A DNA stretch of 64,000 nucleotides from NCBI RefSeq assembly GCF_030816235.1, contig NZ_JAUSXT010000001.1, positions 2,294,001 through 2,358,000 on the forward strand, given 5' to 3'. Below the pieces are notes generated by a model. The model worked only from the letters and a program-made list of their open reading frames with translations. It searched no databases and was not told where the DNA came from. The DNA comes from Microbacterium sp. W4I4 (GTDB lineage Bacteria > Actinomycetota > Actinomycetes > Actinomycetales > Microbacteriaceae). A program made the translations under genes and the position numbers. How positions within the stretch are numbered: the stretch's first letter is position 1; each line of letters starts with the position of its first letter. This document shows, piece after piece, positions 59,177-64,000 of this stretch.

Positions 59177-59953
59177 TCAGCCCGCGATGCGGACCTCGTA
59201 GCCGGCGGCGGTGAGGGCGTCGCGCTGGGCGGGCGCGGCGGCGGAGTCCGTGATCACCGTGGGGAACAGCTTCGCGCCGCCGACGTGCGCGAACGCCGCG
59301 TGACCCAGCTTCGACGCGTCCGCGACGACGACCGCGCGCGTGGCGCGCTGCGCCATCATGCGGTTCACGGCGGCCTCGGCCTCATCGTGCGTCGTCGCGC
59401 CCTCGACTCCGGACAGTCCGTTGACGCCGATGAAGGCGATGTCGAGACGGATGCCGGCGAGCATCTGCTCCACGAACGGCCCGACGAGTTCGAAGCTGCG
59501 GGAGTGGATCGCCCCGCCGGTGACGACCACCTTGAATTCCGGCCGCATGGCGAGCTGAGCGGCGATGTTGACTGCGTTGGTCACGACCGTGAGCCCGTCC
59601 GAACCCAGGTCATCGCGGGCGGCGAGCGCCGTGGCGATCGCGGTGGTGGTCGTCCCGCCGGAGAGCCCGACGACCCCGCCCGGATCGACCAGAGCGGCCG
59701 CCGCCGTCGCGATCCGCTCCTTCGCACCGGTGCCGAGGTGGCTCTTGTAGCGGATCGGCAGCTCGTAGGCGACCGACTGGGCGACCGCACCGCCGTGCGT
59801 GCGCGTGAGCAGACGCCGCTCGCCGAGGCTGTCCAGATCACGGCGGGTGGTGGCGGCGGATGCCCCGAAGCGCTCCACCAGCTGCTCGACCGACACCTCT
59901 CCTTGAGTTGCGAGCAGGTCGAGGATGGCGGCCAGGCGAGAGGCGCGGTTCAT
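59177..59953 (-). CDS. DeoR family transcriptional regulator
   Basis: 258 residues. N-terminal helix-turn-helix RLAAILDLLATQGEVSVEQLVERFGASAATTRRDLDSLGERRLLTRTHGGA, the DeoR signature, then a sugar-phosphate sensor domain with GLSGGTTTTAIA, VVTNAVNIAAQL, VVTGGAIHSRSFELVGP. ATG 59953 overlaps the aldolase stop (ATGA), so it is the last gene of the unit from the SIS protein on. Probable repressor released by a phosphorylated sugar, as AgaR does for N-acetylgalactosamine genes. Confidence 0.93.
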   Translation of the reverse strand: MNRASRLAAILDLLATQGEVSVEQLVERFGASAATTRRDLDSLGERRLLTRTHGGAVAQSVAYELPIRYKSHLGTGAKERIATAAAALVDPGGVVGLSGGTTTTAIATALAARDDLGSDGLTVVTNAVNIAAQLAMRPEFKVVVTGGAIHSRSFELVGPFVEQMLAGIRLDIAFIGVNGLSGVEGATTHDEAEAAVNRMMAQRATRAVVVADASKLGHAAFAHVGGAKLFPTVITDSAAAPAQRDALTAAGYEVRIAG

Positions 59954-60831
59954 GCGCGGGCCGTCTGCTCCGACTCGAGGGCGAACAGGCGCAGCATCCG
60001 CGCCGCCTCCTCGGCCACCGCCTCGCGACCCGGCGCGACGTACTTGCGGGAGTCGACGAGTTTCTCGTCGGAGGCGAGCGTCTCGCGCACCGCGCGGGTG
60101 AAGAAGCCGTTCAGATGCGTGGACACGTTGATCTTGGTCATGCCTGCGCGCACGGCCTGCATGATCACGGCGTCGGAGACGCCCGACGATCCGTGCAGCA
60201 CGAGCGGCACGTCGCCACCGGAGCGGCCCTCCCCGCGCAGGGCATCGCGCAGGCGCCCGATCAGCTCGATGTCGAGGGATGCCGAGCGGTCGAGCATCGC
60301 GTGCGAAGACCCGACGGCGACGGCGAGCGAGTTCACGCCGGTGGCCTCGACGAAGGCGCGCGCCTCGTCGGGGTCGGTGCGCACACCGGGCGCGTGCGCG
60401 CCGTCCTTGCCGCCGACCTCGCCGAGCTCGGCCTCCATGTAGACGCCGGCGGCGCGGGCCCGGGCGGCGACGTCTGCGGTGATCTCGACGTTCTCCTCGT
60501 AGGGGAGTCTGCCGCCGTCGAACATGACCGAGCCGAAGCCCAGCTCGATCGCCTCGTCGACGAGCTCGGGGCGCTCGGCGTGGTCGAGGTGCACGGCCAC
60601 CGGCGTCGCGGCGCGGCGGGCGATCGCGAGGGTCGCCCAGCCGATCGGCTCGAGACCCCCGTGGTAGTCGGCGCAGTTCTGAGAGATCTGCAGGATCACC
60701 GGCAGCTGAGCGCGCTCGGACGCCGCGACCAGCGCCTCGGCGGTCTCGAGGTGGATCACGTTGAAGGCGCCGAGCCCGGTGCCGGCTGCGGCGGCCGCGC
60801 CCATCAGGTCGCGAGCGGAGACGAGGGTCAT
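59950..60831 (-). CDS. Class II tagatose/fructose-bisphosphate aldolase
   Basis: 293 residues. Zinc ligands and motifs: GAFNVIHLETAEALV, VAVHLDHAERPELVDEAI (HLDH), VMFDGGRLPYEEN, EAELGEVGGKDG, VLHGSSGVSD and KINVSTHLN. Length and spacing match GatY/KbaY-type aldolases that split tagatose 1,6-bisphosphate into dihydroxyacetone phosphate and glyceraldehyde 3-phosphate. Its ATG (60831) overlaps a TGA at 60830-60828 that is the stop of the ancestral frame of the kinase gene upstream. Confidence 0.9.
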   Translation of the reverse strand: MTLVSARDLMGAAAAAGTGLGAFNVIHLETAEALVAASERAQLPVILQISQNCADYHGGLEPIGWATLAIARRAATPVAVHLDHAERPELVDEAIELGFGSVMFDGGRLPYEENVEITADVAARARAAGVYMEAELGEVGGKDGAHAPGVRTDPDEARAFVEATGVNSLAVAVGSSHAMLDRSASLDIELIGRLRDALRGEGRSGGDVPLVLHGSSGVSDAVIMQAVRAGMTKINVSTHLNGFFTRAVRETLASDEKLVDSRKYVAPGREAVAEEAARMLRLFALESEQTARA

Positions 60832-60870
60832 CTGGGGTCCTTCGGGTCGGGCGGGCGGATGTCGGGCGGC

Positions 60871-60935
60871 GTGACTTCACTTCCAGCATGAGACGGCACG
60901 CCAGACGTCATGTCTCGTGCAGGAGGTGACGTCTC
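60871..60935. repeat. 65-bp palindromic element, diverged (family E, copy 3)
   Basis: Aligned without gaps to copy 2, about 43 of 65 positions agree, including CACTTCC and GCATGAGAC. Inner arms GACTTCACTTCC.GCATGAGAC and GTCTCGTGC.GGAGGTGACGTC pair. In the pre-frameshift reading frame of the kinase it encodes 22 residues ending PSHAGSEVT, against VSHAGSGFS in copy 2, in the same phase. Confidence 0.65.
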
Positions 60936-62149
60936 GGACCGGGTCCTGACGGTGAGGGCGTGCTCGAGGTCGGGCCAGGACTCGTGGATCTCTCGCCGGC
61001 GAGCGGCATGAGCACGGCGGCGGCCGACCACGCGGTCGCGCGACGGAGGATCTGCTCGGGGTCGCGGATGCCGGCATCCATCAGCACCGCGCACGCGGCG
61101 ACCGCGGCGTCCCCCGCACCCGTCGGGTTGCCCGCGAGCGGGGTGTCCAGGCGCGCGTGCAGGATGCTGAGCGCGCCGACCGCGGTCGCGGCACGGGCGG
61201 CATCCCGCTCGGGGACTGCGGTCACGGCATCCCGCTCGGGGACTGCGGTCACGGCATCCGGCCCCGTGCCCGCGGTCACGGCATCCATTTCGGGGGCCGA
61301 CACGCCAGATGTCGGACCGGATGCCGGGATGCGTCCGACATGTGGCGTGTCGGCCCCCGTTCCGTCATCGGCGGAGAGCGACACGGCCAGCATCCCCTCG
61401 GCGCCGAGCGAGAGCAGCACCAGCTCCGCACCGCGGCGCAGCAGCTCTTGCGCGCCGGTGATGGGGTCGTCGAGGCCGGTGGCATCTCGCAGTTCGTGCT
61501 CGTTGGGCTTGAGGACGGATGCTCCCGCGTCGGCCGCCACGAGCAGCGACGGCCCCGACGTGTCGACGATCACGCTCGCACCGGCATCGCGCCCGAGCCG
61601 GATGAGCGCGGGCAGCAGGTCGTCGGGGGTGCCCGGCGGGAAGCTGCCCGAGATCACGAGGACGTCAGAGGCGCCGGCATCCGCCCGCGAGAAACCACTT
61701 CCTGCATGAGACACCTGCGCGGACGTGGTTTCCTGTGCGGAATGTGGTTTCTCGCGGGATGCGGCGGTCAGCGCGGCGGTGACGGCATCCGTCAGCGCGG
61801 TCCACTCCACCGCCGTCGGGGCGATGCCGTACTCGTTCACGACAGTGGTGTCGCCGAGCGCCTCATCGACCAGGGCGATGCTGCGACGGGTGGATGCCGC
61901 GACAGGCACGAGCACGTGCGGAACGCCGGATGCGCCCAGCTCGGCGGCGAACTCCTCACCGGTCTCGCCTCCGGCGGTGGTGACGGCAAGCGCGGACGCG
62001 CCCTGTGCGTGGGCGACCCGGGCGACGTTCAGTCCCTTGCCTCCGGCGCGTGCGACTCCGGCATCCGCTCGATGCGTGCTGCCGACGGCGAGCGATGCGA
62101 CATGCCAGGTGAGGTCGAGTGCCGGGTTCGGCGTGACGGTGATGATCAT
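60908..62149 (-). CDS. PfkB family 1-phosphofructokinase/tagatose-6-phosphate kinase-like, with repeat insertions and a 3' frameshift
   Basis: 413 residues from ATG 62149 against about 310 usual for LacC/FruK-type kinases. Start TVTPNPALDLTWH, AGGKGLNVARV, ISGSFPPGTPDDLLPAL, SVLKPNEHEL and GNPTGAGDAAVAA with the catalytic Asp are intact. Extra length comes from residues 133-154 (65-bp element E2), about 264-286 (67-bp element K) and a 9-residue tandem repeat DAVTAVPER. After MPLAGE the frame is shifted: one extra TC in (TC)3 at 60989-60994. Removing it gives MPLAGEIHESWPDLEHALTV and a stop that overlaps the aldolase ATG. The enzyme core may still be active with an altered tail, or the gene may be decaying. 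Confidence 0.82.
   Translation of the reverse strand: MIITVTPNPALDLTWHVASLAVGSTHRADAGVARAGGKGLNVARVAHAQGASALAVTTAGGETGEEFAAELGASGVPHVLVPVAASTRRSIALVDEALGDTTVVNEYGIAPTAVEWTALTDAVTAALTAASREKPHSAQETTSAQVSHAGSGFSRADAGASDVLVISGSFPPGTPDDLLPALIRLGRDAGASVIVDTSGPSLLVAADAGASVLKPNEHELRDATGLDDPITGAQELLRRGAELVLLSLGAEGMLAVSLSADDGTGADTPHVGRIPASGPTSGVSAPEMDAVTAGTGPDAVTAVPERDAVTAVPERDAARAATAVGALSILHARLDTPLAGNPTGAGDAAVAACAVLMDAGIRDPEQILRRATAWSAAAVLMPLAGERSTSPGPTSSTPSPSGPGPRRHLLHET
61200..61280. repeat. 27-bp tandem repeat, three units, inside the kinase gene
   Basis: GCATCCCGCTCGGGGACTGC.. at 61200-61226 and 61227-61253 are identical; the third unit (61254-61280) is degenerate. Translated on the minus strand as repeats of DAVTAVPER. 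Confidence 0.85.
61292..61358. repeat. 67-bp palindromic element in frame inside the kinase gene (family K)
   Basis: 26-nt arms (61292-61317, beginning GGGGGCCGACACGCCAGATG, and 61333-61358) match at 25 of 26 pairs around a 15-nt loop. Translated on the minus strand as ADTPHVGRIPASGPTSGVSA, an insert absent from usual PfkB kinases. Confidence 0.85.
61689..61753. repeat. 65-bp palindromic element in frame inside a coding region (family E, copy 2)
   Basis: Begins GAGAAACCACTT and ends ATGTGGTTTCTC. Translated on the minus strand as EKPHSAQETTSAQVSHAGSG.. (22 residues, 133-154 of the kinase), the same phase as copy 1 in the methyltransferase gene at 52116. Confidence 0.85.
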
Positions 62150-62181
62150 GCGCGCTCCGCCGGGTACGACTGCACGACACG

Positions 62182-62247
62182 GGCACGGATGCACGATCCA
62201 TCGGCCGATCCGGTCGTGCGGGTGTTCCCGGATCGTGCAGCCGTGCC
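62182..62247. repeat. 66-bp palindromic element between kinase genes (family M)
   Basis: Arms GGCACGGATGCACGATCC (62182-62199) and GGATCGTGCAGCCGTGCC (62230-62247) match at 17 of 18 pairs with a 30-nt loop. It fills the 121-bp gap between the ROK kinase stop and the PfkB start. Confidence 0.75.
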
Positions 62248-62270
62248 GACCGGAAGCCGGAACAGAGCGC

Positions 62271-63254
62271 TCATGACCGCGCCTCGCGCGCCAGCAGGGC
62301 GGAGCCGAGGATGCCGGCGTTGCCGGACAGCTCGGCGGGGACCAGCGCCGGGATGCGGTGGAAGCTGAGCCGGTCGGCGAGCCGCAGACGCAGCTGATCG
62401 AACAGGGCGCCGCCCGCGCGCGAGAGCCCGCCGCCGATCACGATGGCCTGCGGGGCGAGCACAGCCGTCAGCTGTGCGATCGACAGGGTCAGCGCGTCGA
62501 GCGCCTCGTCCCAGATGCGCACCGCGACGCCATCACCACCGGCGGCGAGCGCGAGCACCTCATGGGCGCCCGCCACGGCCGTCCCGGTCGCCTCGGTGTA
62601 ACGCCGCGAGATCGCACCGGCCGAGGCGACGGCCTCGAGGCATCCGCGCGCGCCGCAGGGGCACGGCCACTCCCCGATCGGAGAATGCCCGATCTCGCCG
62701 GCATATCCGCCCGCCGTGTACGGCTTGCCACCGATCAGCAGCGACCCGGCGATTCCCGTGCCGATGATCAGCACCACGGCATCCGCATAGTCGCGCGCAC
62801 CGCCGAGCACCCGCTCGGCCCAGCTGCCCGCCCGCACGTCGTGATCGAACGCGACCGGAAGACCGAAGCGCGCAGCCATCAGTTCGCGCATCGGCGCGTC
62901 CCGCCAGCCCAGATTGCTGCTGAACACGGCGACGCCGGCATCGGCATCCACGATCCCGGGAACCACGAGCCCGACGGCTTCGGGCACGACCTCCGGATGC
63001 TCCGCGCGCAGCTGCTCTGCGAGTTCGGCCAGCCTGGCGATGAGCGCCCCCGCGGGGTCGCCGTCACCGGCCGGCGTGGGCGTGCGACGCAGCCCGATCG
63101 CCGTGCCGTCCGCGTCGAACAGCGCCGACTTGATGTCGGTTCCGCCCACGTCGAACGCCAGCACGGGCGCACCGCGGCCGATGGTCACGGCGCGGGCGAG
63201 CCGCTCACCGGAGGCGTCGGTGACGACGTCGGGGATGCTGTCGCGCTCGGGCAT
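62271..63254 (-). CDS. ROK family sugar kinase
   Basis: 327 residues from ATG 63254. ATP loop FDVGGTDIKSALFDADG, AVGLVVPGIVDADAG, catalytic FDHDVRAGSWAE (Asp), and the zinc cluster GEIGHSPIGEWPCPCGARGCLEAVAS (CxCGxxGC), all intact, unlike the ROK regulator at 1750. It phosphorylates a hexose or N-acetylhexosamine. Between a SIS protein and a PfkB kinase with aldolase and DeoR genes, the likely role is N-acetylgalactosamine (or galactosamine) phosphorylation, as AgaK; glucose or GlcNAc are alternatives. Confidence 0.9.
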   Translation of the reverse strand: MPERDSIPDVVTDASGERLARAVTIGRGAPVLAFDVGGTDIKSALFDADGTAIGLRRTPTPAGDGDPAGALIARLAELAEQLRAEHPEVVPEAVGLVVPGIVDADAGVAVFSSNLGWRDAPMRELMAARFGLPVAFDHDVRAGSWAERVLGGARDYADAVVLIIGTGIAGSLLIGGKPYTAGGYAGEIGHSPIGEWPCPCGARGCLEAVASAGAISRRYTEATGTAVAGAHEVLALAAGGDGVAVRIWDEALDALTLSIAQLTAVLAPQAIVIGGGLSRAGGALFDQLRLRLADRLSFHRIPALVPAELSGNAGILGSALLAREARS

Positions 63255-63277
63255 GGCGGTCGTCTCCGTCGTCGGTG

Positions 63278-64000
63278 TCAGTCGGAAAGGATCACGGAAC
63301 GGGTCAGGTTGCGCGGCTGGTCGGGGTCGAGGCCCTTGCCGACCGCGCGATCCAGGGCGACGCGGTGCAGGCGCACGAGGTCGGCCATCGGATCGACCGG
63401 GTGCTGCACGAAGCGTGCGCCGGTGGCGGCGACCTGTGCCTGGAGCCCTTCGGGCGCGGTGCCGAACTGCCAGGTGATGCGGCCGGGTGCGGCGATCGCG
63501 ATCGGGCCGTGGCGGTACTCCATCGAGCTGTACGACTCGGTCCACGACTGCGACGACTCCCGCATCTTCAGCGCCGCCTCGTGAGCGAGGCCGATGGTCC
63601 AGCCCAGCCCGAGGAAGGAGTACTGCTCGGCCGCGCCGAGCTCCGCCTCGTCCGTGCCGTCGAGCACGGCCTGCGCGTCGGCGATGGCCGGGTCGAGGTC
63701 CTCGCCCAGCGAGGCGCGGAACAGGGCGAGCGCCGTGGTCGCGAAGCGGGTCTGCACGACCGACTGCTCATCGGCGAACGGCAGCGCGATGACGGTGTCC
63801 GCCAGGTCGACGAGGGGCGAGGTGTCGTCGCCGAGAACCGCGATGACGGGGGTGGTGCCCTTGACGCGCTCGGTCAGCTCGAGCACCTCGGTGGTCGTGC
63901 CGGAGCGGGTGAGGGCGACGATCGCGTCGTAGCCGCGATCGGAGGGAACCTCGGATGCCGTGAACGCATCGGTCTCACCGTGGCCGGCCGCCTCGCGCAG
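63278..64000 (-). CDS. SIS domain sugar isomerase/deaminase (partial, 5' end beyond window)
   Basis: 241 codons are visible; the frame is open to the right edge. The visible part starts in the first SIS domain with VALTRSGTTTEVLELTERV (SRSGxxTE-type phosphosugar loop) and continues with VIAVLGDDTSPLVDLADTVIALP, then a second SIS domain with GLGWTIGLAHEAALKMRESSQSWTESYSSMEYRHGPIA. This is the GlmS C-terminal/AgaS pattern. In the aga pathway AgaS converts galactosamine 6-phosphate to tagatose 6-phosphate, which the PfkB kinase and class II aldolase here could use. Confidence 0.87.
   Translation of the reverse strand: MREAAGHGETDAFTASEVPSDRGYDAIVALTRSGTTTEVLELTERVKGTTPVIAVLGDDTSPLVDLADTVIALPFADEQSVVQTRFATTALALFRASLGEDLDPAIADAQAVLDGTDEAELGAAEQYSFLGLGWTIGLAHEAALKMRESSQSWTESYSSMEYRHGPIAIAAPGRITWQFGTAPEGLQAQVAATGARFVQHPVDPMADLVRLHRVALDRAVGKGLDPDQPRNLTRSVILSD

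Overview
The window is a high-GC chromosome segment of an actinobacterium, most likely a Microbacteriaceae member close to Microbacterium. This is inferred from codon style (constant ggcatcc/ggatgcc strings), lipobox proteins, ROK/LacI/GntR/DeoR sugar regulators and many promoters of the TANNNT type only 6-9 nt before a start codon (leaderless mRNAs). It is almost fully coding, with about 57 genes. I see no rRNA, tRNA, phage, insertion sequence or CRISPR array.

Layout. (1) 1-3625: partial DHDPS-family gene and epimerase, divergent from a ROK regulator and an SGNH esterase. (2) 3654-24939: a uronate/glycoside catabolic island. It encodes a GH3 hydrolase, UxaC, fructuronate reductase, 6-phosphogluconate dehydrogenase, two TIM-barrel sugar isomerase-like proteins, two Gfo/Idh oxidoreductases, a family-5 ABC importer with a fused permease-ATPase, a LacI regulator, a GPH symporter, mannonate dehydratase, gluconokinase and a second SGNH esterase. 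Six near-identical LacI-type operators sit in its three divergent intergenic regions, and five of them contain the -35 box of a promoter with a 17-bp spacer, so the LacI protein is the likely master regulator. (3) 25036-32358: a second family-5 ABC importer with an amidohydrolase and a divergent GntR regulator. (4) 32363-36436: response regulator, histidine kinase and MMPL exporter. (5) 36580-40588: hypothetical membrane protein, oxidoreductase, lipase-maturation-factor-like protein and RidA. (6) 40639-45756: D-amino-acid catabolism genes with a DauR-like regulator. (7) 45770-47758: KDG kinase, KDPG aldolase and a frameshifted rhodanese; the first two would finish the uronate route begun in region 2. 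(8) 47917-51222: proVWX glycine-betaine importer with a roughly 225-nt leader. (9) 51548-59035: rRNA methyltransferase-like gene, ArsR/SRPBCC pair, HTH/MFS pair, MerR gene, D-amino-acid dehydrogenase and Lrp. (10) 59177-64000: DeoR, class II aldolase, PfkB kinase, ROK kinase and SIS protein, resembling an aga/tagatose (amino sugar) operon.

The most unusual feature is a collection of short palindromic elements of fixed length per family (50, 58, 65, 67 and 80 bp, and others). They sit between genes, flank single genes as pairs, and in three genes lie inside the reading frame. One 65-bp family is present twice in frame inside a methyltransferase and a PfkB kinase, and a third diverged copy lies in the ancestral frame of the kinase's 3' end. 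This looks like an actinobacterial counterpart of protein-invading palindromic elements such as those of Rickettsia. All calls come from reading the sequence; no database search was possible.
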